From Pseudomonas sp. SDI (GTDB lineage Bacteria > Pseudomonadota > Gammaproteobacteria > Pseudomonadales > Pseudomonadaceae): a stretch of 38,025 nucleotides of DNA. Numbering within the stretch: the stretch's first letter is position 1; the number at the start of each line of letters is the position of its first letter. Shown piece by piece: positions 16,733 through 24,634 of the stretch. The position numbers and the translations under genes are program-made. The stretch lies in NCBI RefSeq assembly GCF_003105155.1, contig NZ_QETK01000043.1, positions 1 through 38,025 of the forward strand, given 5' to 3'. Below the pieces are notes generated by a model that did no database searches, was not told the origin of the DNA, and saw only the letters and a list, made by a program, of their open reading frames with translations.

Positions 16733-17332
16733 ATGTCCCGCGTTCTGATCATTGAAAGCAGCGCCCGTCAGCACGATTCGATTTCCCGTCAACTGACGCG
16801 GGACTTTGTCCATCAGTGGCAGGCGGCCAACCCGGCCGATAGCGTCACCCTGCGTGACCTTGCTGTCAGCCCGGTGCCGCATCTGGATGGCAACCTGCTG
16901 GGGGGCTGGATGAAGCCCGAAGCCGATCGCAGTACCGAAGAACTGCAGGCGCTGGCACGCTCGAACGAGCTGACCGATGAACTGCTGGCGGCCGATGTGC
17001 TGGTGCTGGCGGCGCCGATGTACAACTTCACGATTCCGAGCACGCTCAAGGCCTGGCTGGACCATGTGCTGCGTGCCGGGATCACCTTCAAATACACCGA
17101 GACCGGGCCTCAAGGTCTGCTGACCGGCAAGCGTGCCTACGTGGTGACGGCGCGGGGCGGGATTCATGCCGGGGCGGGCAGCGATCACCAGGAACCGTAC
17201 TTGCGCCAGGTGCTGGCCTTCATCGGGATTCATGAGGTGACCTTTATTCATGCCGAAGGGCTGAACATGGGAGGGGACTTCCATGAGAAAGGGCTGAACC
17301 AGGCCAAGGCGCAGTTGGCTGCGCTGGCCTGA
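16733..17332 (+). CDS. azoR: FMN-dependent NADH-azoreductase
   Basis: A 199-residue flavodoxin-fold quinone/azo reductase. It has the N-terminal phosphate-binding segment (IESSARQHDSIS), the FMN-contacting APMYNFTIPSTLKAWLD near residue 95, the TARGGIH loop near 145 and the closing DHQEPYLRQVLAFIG. Length matches AzoR enzymes. It would reduce quinones and azo compounds with NAD(P)H as a cytoplasmic dimer. TGGAGG precedes the ATG. It is syntenic, from memory, with P. aeruginosa PA3223 beside PA3225-PA3228. A terminator follows. Confidence 0.93.
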   Translation: MSRVLIIESSARQHDSISRQLTRDFVHQWQAANPADSVTLRDLAVSPVPHLDGNLLGGWMKPEADRSTEELQALARSNELTDELLAADVLVLAAPMYNFTIPSTLKAWLDHVLRAGITFKYTETGPQGLLTGKRAYVVTARGGIHAGAGSDHQEPYLRQVLAFIGIHEVTFIHAEGLNMGGDFHEKGLNQAKAQLAALA

Positions 17333-17387
17333 GGGTTTCATTCGGTTTTCCCCCCGCCTGACACCTGTTGCTCCTTTGGGTGTATAT

Positions 17388-17423
17388 GCCCGGTCTGAGC
17401 CTTGCGCTTGGCCGGGCTTTTTT
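17388..17423 (+). terminator. Intrinsic terminator after azoR
   Basis: GCCCGGTC (17388-17395) pairs with GGCCGGGC (17410-17417), with one G-T wobble, and a run of T residues follows directly. It lies 55 bp after the azoR stop. Confidence 0.8.
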
Positions 17424-17603
17424 GTCGATTTGGAGGGGGAAGGGGGCTCACCAAGATCAAGAGCATCGCAGGCAAGGCTGGCCACAGAGTACAGCCAGTT
17501 CCAACTGAGGCGTGTCAGCGCCTAGCGACGAAACCCAGTCCTCTGAAGTGGCCCCACACGGCCCTCAGTGCTACTGTCGCCGCCTGAATTTCAAGGGGCA
17601 CCC

Positions 17604-18482
17604 ATGGGCTACTTACTCATTGTCGCGCTGATCCAGGCGTTTTCCTTCAGCCTGATCGGCGAATACCTCGCCGGCCACGTCGACAGCTATTTCGCCGTGC
17701 TGGCGCGGGTCCTGCTGGCCGGTCTGGTCTTTCTGCCATTGACCCGCTGGCGCCAGGTCGAACCGCGCTTCATGCGCGCCATGCTCGGTATCGGCGCGCT
17801 GCAGTTCGGCATCACCTACGTCTGCCTGTACTTGAGTTTTCGGGTGCTCACGGTGCCGGAGGTGTTGCTGTTCACCATCCTCACCCCGCTGCACGTCACC
17901 CTGATCGAAGATGCCTTGAACAAGCGCTTCAACCCCTGGGCGCTGGTTGCCGCGCTGGTCGCCGTTGCCGGTGCCGGGGTGATTCGCTTCGACAGCATCA
18001 GCCCGGACTTCTTCATCGGCTTCCTGCTGCTGCAACTGGCCAACTTCACTTACGCCGCCGGCCAGGTCCTGTACAAGCACTTGATCGCCCGCTACCCCAG
18101 CGACCTACCGCATTACCGGCGTTTCGGCTACTTCTACCTGGGCGCGCTGATCGTCGTGCTGCCGGCATTCCTGCTGTTCGGCAACGCCGCGCACCTGCCC
18201 AGCACCGAGGTGCAATGGCTGGTGCTGCTGTTCCTCGGGCTGTGCCCGACCGCATTGGGCCTGTACTGGTGGAACAAGGGCGCTTGCCTGGTTTCCGGTG
18301 GCACCCTGGCGGTGATGAACAACCTTCATGTGCCGGTCGGCCTGCTGCTCAACCTGCTGATCTGGAACCAGCACGAACCACTGGGCCGCCTGTTCCTTGG
18401 CGGCGCGGTGATTCTTGGCTCGCTATGGCTCAGCCGTCTCGGTAGTCAGCGCTCGCTGCTCGCGGGCGAGGTTCGCCGGTAA
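17604..18482 (+). CDS. EamA/DMT-family membrane transporter
   Basis: A 292-residue permease with ten hydrophobic segments arranged as two EamA repeats, the second beginning near residue 145 (FLLLQLANFTYAAGQVLYKH). Characteristic features are FSLIGEYLAGHVDSYFAVLARVLLAG at the start and PTALGLYWWNKGACLVSGGTLAVMNN near residue 230. Family members export amino acids or other metabolites; substrate unknown. The carboxylate-drug/amino acid YddG/RhaT-like assignment is not resolvable. Start 17604 has AAGGGG upstream; the frame opens earlier at 17568 without a site. The 3' end overlaps the convergent channel gene by 60 bp. Confidence 0.87.
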   Translation: MGYLLIVALIQAFSFSLIGEYLAGHVDSYFAVLARVLLAGLVFLPLTRWRQVEPRFMRAMLGIGALQFGITYVCLYLSFRVLTVPEVLLFTILTPLHVTLIEDALNKRFNPWALVAALVAVAGAGVIRFDSISPDFFIGFLLLQLANFTYAAGQVLYKHLIARYPSDLPHYRRFGYFYLGALIVVLPAFLLFGNAAHLPSTEVQWLVLLFLGLCPTALGLYWWNKGACLVSGGTLAVMNNLHVPVGLLLNLLIWNQHEPLGRLFLGGAVILGSLWLSRLGSQRSLLAGEVRR

Positions 18483-19724
18483 CAGCCCGGCGCGCAGGTC
18501 GTTGCCGCTCGGCTGCTGGTACAGGCTCAGGCCAAACTCCGGCAGCACTGCCAGCAGGTAATCGAAGATGTCGCCCTGGATTCGTTCGTACTCGGCCCAC
18601 ACCGTGGTGCGGGTGAAGCAGTAGATCTCCAGCGGCACGCCCTGGGCCGTAGCCTGCATCTGGCGGACCATGCAGGTCATGTTCGGCTGGATGTCCGGGT
18701 GGCTCTTCAGGTAGGCCAGTGCGTAGGCACGGAAGGTACCGATGTTGGTCAGCCGCCGGCGGTTGGCCGAAAGCTCGGCCACTGGGCCCTGGGCCTCGTT
18801 CCAGCTGTGCAGCTCGTTGCGCTTGCGGGCGATGTAGTCGGTGAGCAGGCGTACCTCGGACAGCCGCTGCTCTTCGGCCGCGCTGACGAAGCGCACACCG
18901 CCGGCGTCGATGAACAGGCTGCGCTTGATCCGCCGGCCACCGGCCTGCTGCATGCCGCGCCAGTTCTTGAACGATTCGGACATCAACCGCCAGGTCGGGA
19001 TTGAGACGATGGTCTTGTCGAAGTTCTGCACCTTCACCGTGTGCAAGGTGATATCGACCACATCGCCGTCGGCACCGACCTGGGGCATTTCAATCCAGTC
19101 GCCGACCCGCAGCATGTCGTTGCTGGTCAACTGCACACTGGCCACGAACGACAGCAAGGTGTCCTTGTACACCAACAGGATCACCGCCGACATCGCACCC
19201 AGACCCGACAGCAGCAACAGTGGCGATCGGTCGATCAGGGTAGCGACGATGATGATCGCACCGAACACGAACAACACCATCTTCGCCAGTTGCACGTAGC
19301 CCTTGATCGAGCGGGTGCGGGCGTGCTCGGTGCGCGCGTAGATGTCCAGCAGGGCGTCGAGCAGGGCGCTCAGGGCCAGCACCAGGAACAGGATGGTGAA
19401 GGCCAGCGCGACGTTGCCGAGGAAATGCTGGCTGGTGGCGTTGAGCTCCGGCACCAGCTTGAGGCCGAATTGCACCACCAGCGACGGGGTCATTTGCGCC
19501 AGACGCTGGAACACCTTGTTCTGCAGCAGGTCGTTGAGCCAGTGCAGTGCCGGCTGTCGGCCCAGCAGCTTGACCGCGTGCAGGATCAGAAAGCGCGCTA
19601 CCCGGCCCAGCACCAGGGCAATGATCAGCAACAAGGTCAGGCCGATACCGGCGTGCAGCAGCGGATGTTGGTCGAGGGTGCCCCAGAGGTCGAGGGCGTT
19701 TTGCCAGAATTGTTGAATAGCCAT
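18423..19724 (-). CDS. MscS-family mechanosensitive channel, YbdG type
   Basis: A 433-residue inner-membrane protein. Several N-terminal hydrophobic helices (LTLLLIIALVLGRVARFL, LAFTILFLVLALSALLDALL, LAKMVLFVFGAIIIVATLI) lead into the pore helix and MscS beta domain (LLLLSGLGAMSAVILLVYKDTLLSFVASVQL, then DMLRVGDWIEMP and VSIPTWRLM). A long cytoplasmic C-terminal domain with NWRGMQQAGGRRIKRS follows. Architecture and length agree with E. coli YbdG (415), a miniconductance channel for osmotic down-shock. Its C-terminal 19 codons are antisense to the 3' end of the EamA gene. Confidence 0.9.
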   Translation of the reverse strand: MAIQQFWQNALDLWGTLDQHPLLHAGIGLTLLLIIALVLGRVARFLILHAVKLLGRQPALHWLNDLLQNKVFQRLAQMTPSLVVQFGLKLVPELNATSQHFLGNVALAFTILFLVLALSALLDALLDIYARTEHARTRSIKGYVQLAKMVLFVFGAIIIVATLIDRSPLLLLSGLGAMSAVILLVYKDTLLSFVASVQLTSNDMLRVGDWIEMPQVGADGDVVDITLHTVKVQNFDKTIVSIPTWRLMSESFKNWRGMQQAGGRRIKRSLFIDAGGVRFVSAAEEQRLSEVRLLTDYIARKRNELHSWNEAQGPVAELSANRRRLTNIGTFRAYALAYLKSHPDIQPNMTCMVRQMQATAQGVPLEIYCFTRTTVWAEYERIQGDIFDYLLAVLPEFGLSLYQQPSGNDLRAGLLPANLAREQRALTTETAEP

Positions 19725-19866
19725 GCCGTTAAGAAATTGTCCACAAAGGTGAAAGAGCGGCCATTAGAGCCCGGTTTACCGGTTCAGTGCCAAAAGAAAT
19801 TCGGCGTTGGCGCCGGAAAACGTTACCCTATGTGGCTGAATTTCTGCTCATGCCCGAGGTACACCC

Positions 19867-21192
19867 GTGTTTTCCCAATTCGCCCTGCACGAACGCCTGC
19901 TCAAAGCCGTGGCCGCACTGAACTTTGTCGAGCCTACCCCAGTGCAGGCGGCCGCCATTCCCCTGGCCTTGACTGGGCGTGACCTGCGGGTGACGGCGAA
20001 AACCGGTAGCGGCAAAACCGCAGCCTTCATGCTGCCGGTGCTCAACCGTCTGGTCGACCTGAAGCAGAAGCGCGTCGAGATCCGCGCCCTGGTGCTGCTG
20101 CCAACCCGCGAGCTGGCCCAGCAGACCCTCAAGGAGATCGAGCGTTTCGCCCAGTTCACCTTCATCAAGTCGGGCATGATCACCGGCGGTGAAGACTTCA
20201 AGGAGCAGGCGGCCATGCTGCGCAAGGTGCCGGATATCCTCGTCGGCACTCCGGGGCGGATGCTTGAGCAACTGAACGCCGGCAACCTGAAGCTGGAGCA
20301 CGTGCAGGTAATCGTGCTCGACGAAGCCGACCGCATGCTCGACATGGGCTTTGCCGAAGACGTCGAACGCCTGTGCGGCGAGTGCCCGAACCGTGAGCAG
20401 ACCCTGCTGTTCTCCGCCACCACCGGCGGCGCTGGCCTGCGCGACATGATCGGCAAGGTACTGAAGGACCCGGAGCACCTGATGCTCAACACCGTCAGCC
20501 AGCTCAACGACGGCACCCGCCAGCAGATCATCACCGCCGACCACAATCAGCACAAAGAGCAGATCGTGCAGTGGCTGCTGGAAAACGAGACCTACCAGAA
20601 GGCCATCATCTTCACCAATACCCGGGTCATGGCCGACCGCATTTACGGTCACCTGGTGGCCAAGGATGTGAAGGCTTTCGTGCTGCACGGCGAGAAGGAC
20701 CAGAAGGACCGCAAGCTGGCCATCGAGCGCCTGAAGCAGGGCGGGGCGAAGGTACTGGTCGCCACCGACGTTGCCGCCCGCGGCCTGGACGTCGATGGCC
20801 TGGACCTGGTGATCAACTTCGACATGCCGCGCAGTGGCGACGAGTATGTGCACCGTATCGGCCGTACTGGCCGTGCCGGTAACGAAGGCCTGGCGGTGTC
20901 GCTGATCTGCCACGGCGACTGGAACCTGATGTCGAGCATCGAGCGCTACCTGAAGCAGAGCTTCGAGCGCCGGGTAATCAAGGAAGTCAAAGGCACCTAC
21001 AGCGGTCCGAAGAAGGTCAAGGCGTCGGGCAAGGCTGCCGGCGTGAAGAAGAAAAAGACCGACAAGAAGACCGACAAGAAGGCCGTGGCCAAGCGCAAGC
21101 CGACCGCCAAGCCGAAGCCGAACGCACCGCTGGCCAGTTCCGATGGCCTGGCGCCGCTGAAGAAGCGTAAGCCGGCACCTGCGGCTGAGTAA
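19867..21192 (+). CDS. DEAD-box ATP-dependent RNA helicase
   Basis: A 441-residue DEAD-box protein. It has a Q motif (FVEPTPVQAAAIP), Walker A AKTGSGKTAAF at about residues 39-49, PTRELAQQ, TPGR, DEAD (VLDEADRMLDMGF), SAT (LFSATTGG), and C-terminal motifs including VATDVAARGLD and HRIGRTGRAG. A tail of about 70 residues after residue 370 is very lysine-rich (for example KKKKTDKKTDKKAVAKRK) and probably binds RNA non-specifically. It starts with GTG at 19867 behind GAGGT. The group is RhlB/SrmB-like; the exact RNA target is unknown. It diverges from the channel gene. Confidence 0.92.
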   Translation: MFSQFALHERLLKAVAALNFVEPTPVQAAAIPLALTGRDLRVTAKTGSGKTAAFMLPVLNRLVDLKQKRVEIRALVLLPTRELAQQTLKEIERFAQFTFIKSGMITGGEDFKEQAAMLRKVPDILVGTPGRMLEQLNAGNLKLEHVQVIVLDEADRMLDMGFAEDVERLCGECPNREQTLLFSATTGGAGLRDMIGKVLKDPEHLMLNTVSQLNDGTRQQIITADHNQHKEQIVQWLLENETYQKAIIFTNTRVMADRIYGHLVAKDVKAFVLHGEKDQKDRKLAIERLKQGGAKVLVATDVAARGLDVDGLDLVINFDMPRSGDEYVHRIGRTGRAGNEGLAVSLICHGDWNLMSSIERYLKQSFERRVIKEVKGTYSGPKKVKASGKAAGVKKKKTDKKTDKKAVAKRKPTAKPKPNAPLASSDGLAPLKKRKPAPAAE

Positions 21193-21229
21193 CGCGGCGT
21201 TCCACTGATCGTAAGGTAAGCCCGTTCCC

Positions 21230-21374
21230 TGTAGGAGCTGGCTTGCCTGCGCTCTGGCCGGGCCGCGTTCGGACGAAGCGGCAGCAAATCCTGAGAGTGC
21301 GTTGGATCAGGTAGTTTGCGTATTTAGGTTTTAGGACCGCTTCGCGCTCCATCGCAGGCAAGCCAGCGCCTACA
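21230..21374. repeat. Inverted REP pair (BIME-like)
   Basis: A 22-base arm at 21230-21251 (TGTAGGAGCTGGCTTGCC...) returns inverted at 21353-21374 (...GGCAAGCCAGCGCCTACA), differing at one base. Inside, GAAGCGG (21275-21281) and CCGCTTC (21338-21344) form a second inverted pair. This is the layout of Pseudomonas putida-type REP doublets mobilised by RAYT transposases. No RAYT gene is in the window. Confidence 0.85.
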
Positions 21375-21401
21375 CTTGCGATAGCTTCAGCACCGCTCTC
21401 A

Positions 21402-21535
21402 GACGTTCTTCTCCGCCGCTTGCAGTTCCTGCATGCGTTTGTCGATCAACTCTCCTTGGCTTTTTGCGGGTTCTGTTCGGTCAGGTGGGTCACTTCCTTG
21501 GCCAGCTCTTCACGCTTCTGCGCGGCTTCCTCCAG
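21402..21535 (-). pseudogene. Decayed 3' gene fragment, coiled-coil-like, frameshifted
   Basis: On the minus strand a charged, helix-forming peptide (EEAAQKREELAKEV, then THLTEQNPQKAKE) runs into a stop. Shifting frame by one base continues it as LIDKRMQELQAAEKNV with a natural TGA at 21402. Charge pattern and heptad-like spacing suggest the C-terminus of a coiled-coil protein. No start or 5' half is present. Family unknown. Confidence 0.5.
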
Positions 21536-21540
21536 CGTGC

Positions 21541-21735
21541 ATGCCCAACTGGAGCCATGTGCCGTGCGTAAAGTTCAGTCGAACCCTCGCCAGCCAGGCC
21601 GGTCACAGCTTCACCCTGCGCCCCTACGCCGAACAGCACGCCGCGATCACCCACGCCAGGTGCTCGACGAGCAGGGCGACGCCCTTGATGAAGCCACCTT
21701 CGACCAGCTGGCGTCGAAAGCGCAGATTGCCTGAG
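21541..21735 (+). pseudogene. Decayed gene fragment with an internal frameshift
   Basis: From an ATG at 21541 one frame reads MPNWSHVPCVKFSRTLA, then SQAGHSFTLRPYAEQHAAIT. Around 21650-21660 the protein-like reading moves to another frame as VLDEQGDALDEATFDQLASK, then AQIA and a TGA at 21733-21735. Both parts look like real coding sequence by composition, so this is probably a gene or gene end broken by one indel. No ribosome-binding site precedes the ATG. I do not recognise the family. Confidence 0.4.
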
Positions 21736-21842
21736 CTAACACGCTGTTCTGGTAATAAGCGGCAACACGTGTCGATAATCGGCGCTGGGCTCAACCGTCG
21801 CCGAGTGTCCGTCATGCCATTGACCGTAAAAGGGGGCTTCGC

Positions 21843-22772
21843 GTGAGCGCGTCCCGTCAGAATACCGATGCTTTCGCCCTGCAAGTGATGCTGGGGCTGT
21901 GCCTGATCTGGGGTATCCAGCAGGTCATGATCAAATGGGCCGCAGCCGATATCGCCCCGGTGATGCAGGCCGCCACGCGCTCGGGGATCGCCGCGTTGCT
22001 GGTCGGCCTGCTGATCTGCTGGCGCGGCGGCTGGGAGCAGGTCGGCGCCACCTGGCGCGGTGGCTTGCTGGCCGGCAGCCTGTTCGGCCTGGAGTTCTTT
22101 TTTATTGCCGAGGGGCTGCAACTGACCTCGGCGGCGCACATGTCGGTGTTTCTCTATACCGCGCCGGTCTTCACCGCGCTGGGCCTGCATTTCATGCTGC
22201 CCAGCGAGCGCCTGCGGCCGCTGCAATGGTTGGGTATTCTGCTGGCCTTCGGCGGTATCGCCGTGGCCTTCGCCGGGGGGCTGTCGCTGGATGACCTCGA
22301 TACCCGCATGTTGATGGGGGATGCCCTCGGTGTGCTGGCCGGCGCCGCCTGGGGCGCGACCACCGTGGTGGTCCGCGGCTCGCGGCTGTCGGACGCGCCG
22401 GCGACCCTGACCCTGTTCTATCAGTTGCTGGTCGGCTTCGTCGGCCTGTTGCTGATTGCTGCGCTGAGCGGACAGATCAGCCACGTGACGCTGACCCCGG
22501 TGTCGATTGCCAGCGTGCTGTTCCAGGCACTGGTGGTGTCGTTCTTCAGTTACCTGACCTGGTTCTGGCTGCTGCGCCGTTACCTTGCCTCGAACCTGGC
22601 GGTGTTCTCGTTCATTACCCCGCTGTTCGGCGTGACCTTCGGCGTGTTGCTGCTGGATGAGCCGTTGAGCCTGAACTTCATCTTCGGCGCGGTTTGCGTG
22701 CTGGTCGGGATTACCCTGGTCAGTGCAGAGCAGTGGGTGCGCAGGCGTCTGCGCGGGCTGCTCGGGCAGTAA
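21843..22772 (+). CDS. EamA/DMT-family membrane transporter
   Basis: A 309-residue permease with ten predicted membrane segments in two EamA repeats. Conserved family points are LIWGIQQVMIKWAAADIAPV near residue 20, LTSAAHMSVFLYTAPVFTALG near 100 and LASNLAVFSFITPLFGVTFG near 245, followed by DEPLSLNFIFGAVCVLVGI. The ends are short and the C-terminus is basic (RRRLRG), consistent with a cytoplasmic tail. It starts at GTG with GGGGG about 8 bases upstream. It is unrelated in detail to the EamA permease at 17604. Substrate unknown. Confidence 0.88.
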   Translation: MSASRQNTDAFALQVMLGLCLIWGIQQVMIKWAAADIAPVMQAATRSGIAALLVGLLICWRGGWEQVGATWRGGLLAGSLFGLEFFFIAEGLQLTSAAHMSVFLYTAPVFTALGLHFMLPSERLRPLQWLGILLAFGGIAVAFAGGLSLDDLDTRMLMGDALGVLAGAAWGATTVVVRGSRLSDAPATLTLFYQLLVGFVGLLLIAALSGQISHVTLTPVSIASVLFQALVVSFFSYLTWFWLLRRYLASNLAVFSFITPLFGVTFGVLLLDEPLSLNFIFGAVCVLVGITLVSAEQWVRRRLRGLLGQ

Positions 22773-22820
22773 CCGGGCACCAGGGCTGGACGTCCCGTCC
22801 GTCGAGCAGGCGTTCAGCGC

Positions 22821-22834
22821 CTGATCAAGATCAA
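22821..22834 (+). promoter_or_regulatory. Anr/FNR box upstream of the PA1414-like gene
   Basis: CTGATCAAGATCAA matches the Anr/FNR consensus TTGAT-N4-ATCAA at nine of ten specified bases. A plausible -10 (TATAGG at 22861-22866, or the offset TCTTAT) lies about 27 bp beyond it, placing the box near -41 to -45, the usual class II activator position. The start codon at 22938 then leaves a leader of about 65 bases. Confidence 0.78.
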
Positions 22835-22937
22835 TTCAAGGTATTTTTCTACGAGCGTCTTATAGGACATCGGACTATTATCAGTGGGAAGCGTCGCAGC
22901 CAATTCAGCTGCGAAGTTAGACCCGTAAGGGGGAGTT

Positions 22938-23063
22938 ATGAGAAACGTATTGTTCAACTGGCTCCATGACCTTGCAGTTGCCTTGGGCCTCATCCCTCCG
23001 CCACTGCAACCGGTGCCGATCCCCACCGACGAGGAGCAACGTAAACGCCAACCCCGGCGATAA
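22938..23063 (+). CDS. PA1414-family micro-protein (SicX locus counterpart)
   Basis: A 41-residue protein: an N-terminal amphipathic helix (MRNVLFNWLHDLAVALGLI), a proline hinge (PPPLQPVPIP) and a charged tail (TDEEQRKRQPRR). GGGGGAG lies just upstream of the ATG. It matches my memory of the PA1414 family, whose P. aeruginosa locus is strongly induced under low oxygen by Anr and gives rise to the regulatory RNA SicX. The Anr-like site upstream and the adjacent symporter and guanidinobutyrase genes (PA1418, PA1421, PA1422 in P. aeruginosa) support orthology. It is unclear whether the peptide, the RNA or both are functional here. Confidence 0.8.
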   Translation: MRNVLFNWLHDLAVALGLIPPPLQPVPIPTDEEQRKRQPRR

Positions 23064-23069
23064 CGTTGC

Positions 23070-23108
23070 GCATCGGCCGACGCATCGTTGCGATGCGCCG
23101 GCCGGTGC
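23070..23108. terminator. Long hairpin between the PA1414-like gene and the symporter
   Basis: Reading inwards, GCATCGGCCG (23070-23079), a mismatched A and CGCATCG (23081-23087) pair with CGATGCG (23091-23097), a mismatched C, CGGCCG and GTGC (to 23108) around a TTG loop. The near-perfect stem of about 17 pairs fills the 48-bp gap between the two convergent stops. It lacks a T run, so it may be a processed 3' end or transcription barrier for both genes. Confidence 0.6.
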
Positions 23109-23111
23109 TCG

Positions 23112-24491
23112 TCAGGCCAGTTTTGCTGCGTTCAGCGAACGGCGCGACACCAGGCTGACCACCACGAAGCTCACCAGGCCGATGGCCAGGCTGTAGTAGA
23201 TCGGGGTGTTCGCATCCATCCCATCCTTGATCATGAACACCAGCGCGGTGACGAAGCCCAGCGCCATGCTGGTGATTGCGCCTGCGGTGGTGGCGCGCTT
23301 CCAGTAGATCGCCCCGATCAGCGGGATCAGCATGCCACCGACCAGCAGGTTGTAGGCCAGGGTCAGCGCACTGATCACGTCTTCCACCACCAGGGCGATG
23401 CCCAGTACCACGATACCGGTCAGCAGGGTGAACAGGCGGTTGACGCCCAGGCTCGACTGCTTGCCGCCGCGCAGTTTCGGCAGCAGGTCTTCGGTGAGGA
23501 CAGTGGAGGCTGCCAGCAGACCGGCACTGGCGGTGGACATCATCGCAGCCAGGGCGGCGGCAATCACCAGGCCCCGAATACCATCCGGCAGGGCCGATTT
23601 GACGATCGCGGCAAAGGCGTTGTTGGCGTTGTCCAGGTCCGGCAGCAGCACGTGGGCGGCCATGCCGATCACGGCGCAGACCAGACCGTAGATCACGCAG
23701 TACACGCCAGCCGTGGTACCTGCATACTTGGCGACGTTCTCGTCACGGGCGGTGAACACCCGCTGCCAGATGTCCTGGCCGATCAGAATGCCGAAGAAGT
23801 AGATCAGGAAGTAGGTGATGATGGTGTCCCAGCCGATCGTGGTCAGGCTGAAGCTGGAGGCTGGCAGCTTGGCCACCAGTTCATCCCAGCCGCCCACGCG
23901 GTACAGGCAGATTGGCAGCAGGACGAACATCAGCCCGACGGTCTTGATCACGAATTGGACGATGTCGGTGAGGGTCAGCGACCACATGCCGCCGATGGTC
24001 GAGTACACCACCACCACGCCACCACCGAGCAGTACCGCCGCCCAGAATGGCAGCTCGAACAGGACTTGCAGCACGGTGCCGATGGCCAGGGTCGAGGTCA
24101 CCGCGATCATCAGCGCGTAGGCCAGCATGATCACCGCACTGGCCTGCCGGGCCATGGGGTTGTAGCGCTGTTCCAGCACCTGGGTGACGGTGAAGATACG
24201 CAGGCGCAGCAGCGGTTTGGCAAGGAACAGGTTCAGGGCGATGATGCCCAGGCCCAGGGCCGCGCACAGCCAGAAGCCGGAAATGCCGTGCACATAACCC
24301 AGTTTTACCGTGCCAACGGTGGAGGCGCCGCCGAGGACGGTCGCGGCCATGGTGCCCATGTACAGGCTCGGGCCGAGGTTGCGCCCGGCAACCAGGTAGT
24401 CTTCATGGGTTTTTGCCCGGCGCATGCCGTAGTAGCCAAGCAACAGCATGCCGGCGGCATAGATCAGTACAACGAATAGGTCCAAGGCCAT
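23112..24491 (-). CDS. Sodium:solute symporter (SSS family)
   Basis: A 459-residue permease with about 13 hydrophobic segments. Family signatures are LVAGRNLGPSLYMGTMAATVLGGASTVG near residue 35, TQVLEQRYNP near 105, and the sodium-site helix region ALAAMMSTASAGLLAASTVLTEDL near 320. It lies downstream of the guanidinobutyrase gene on the same strand with a 143-bp spacer, the arrangement of PA1418/PA1421. A role in uptake of 4-guanidinobutyrate or a related guanidino compound is therefore inferred, not shown. The N-terminus is intact and of normal length. Confidence 0.88.
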   Translation of the reverse strand: MALDLFVVLIYAAGMLLLGYYGMRRAKTHEDYLVAGRNLGPSLYMGTMAATVLGGASTVGTVKLGYVHGISGFWLCAALGLGIIALNLFLAKPLLRLRIFTVTQVLEQRYNPMARQASAVIMLAYALMIAVTSTLAIGTVLQVLFELPFWAAVLLGGGVVVVYSTIGGMWSLTLTDIVQFVIKTVGLMFVLLPICLYRVGGWDELVAKLPASSFSLTTIGWDTIITYFLIYFFGILIGQDIWQRVFTARDENVAKYAGTTAGVYCVIYGLVCAVIGMAAHVLLPDLDNANNAFAAIVKSALPDGIRGLVIAAALAAMMSTASAGLLAASTVLTEDLLPKLRGGKQSSLGVNRLFTLLTGIVVLGIALVVEDVISALTLAYNLLVGGMLIPLIGAIYWKRATTAGAITSMALGFVTALVFMIKDGMDANTPIYYSLAIGLVSFVVVSLVSRRSLNAAKLA

Positions 24492-24567
24492 GGGGTGTCT
24501 CCGATTATCTTTATTATGGTGAGATCGACCCCGCGGGCAGGCAGCTGCCGCGGGTCATTCTGCAACG

Positions 24568-24593
24568 CCGGCAGCGTCTTCGCGCGCTGCCGG
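24568..24593. other. Intercistronic stem-loop between gbuA and the symporter
   Basis: CCGGCAGCG-TCTTCGCG-CGCTGCCGG is a perfect 9-bp stem within the 143-bp spacer. There is no T run on the minus strand. It could stabilise the gbuA mRNA or reduce read-through into the symporter gene. Confidence 0.5.
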
Positions 24594-24634
24594 TTCATGG
24601 CTCCTGCCGGGGGTGAAGCTCCTCGCCGATGGCC

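Larger units (their letters stand above)
21193..21842. other. 650-bp gene-poor region with REP pair and gene remnants
   Basis: Between the helicase and the next permease there is no intact gene. It contains an inverted REP pair (21230-21374) and two decayed coding fragments pointing away from each other (minus 21402-21535, plus 21541-21735), listed separately. The last 100 bases lead into the GTG start at 21843, with GGGGG as ribosome-binding site. No terminator with a T run is apparent after the helicase; the REP pair may serve that role. Confidence 0.5.
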
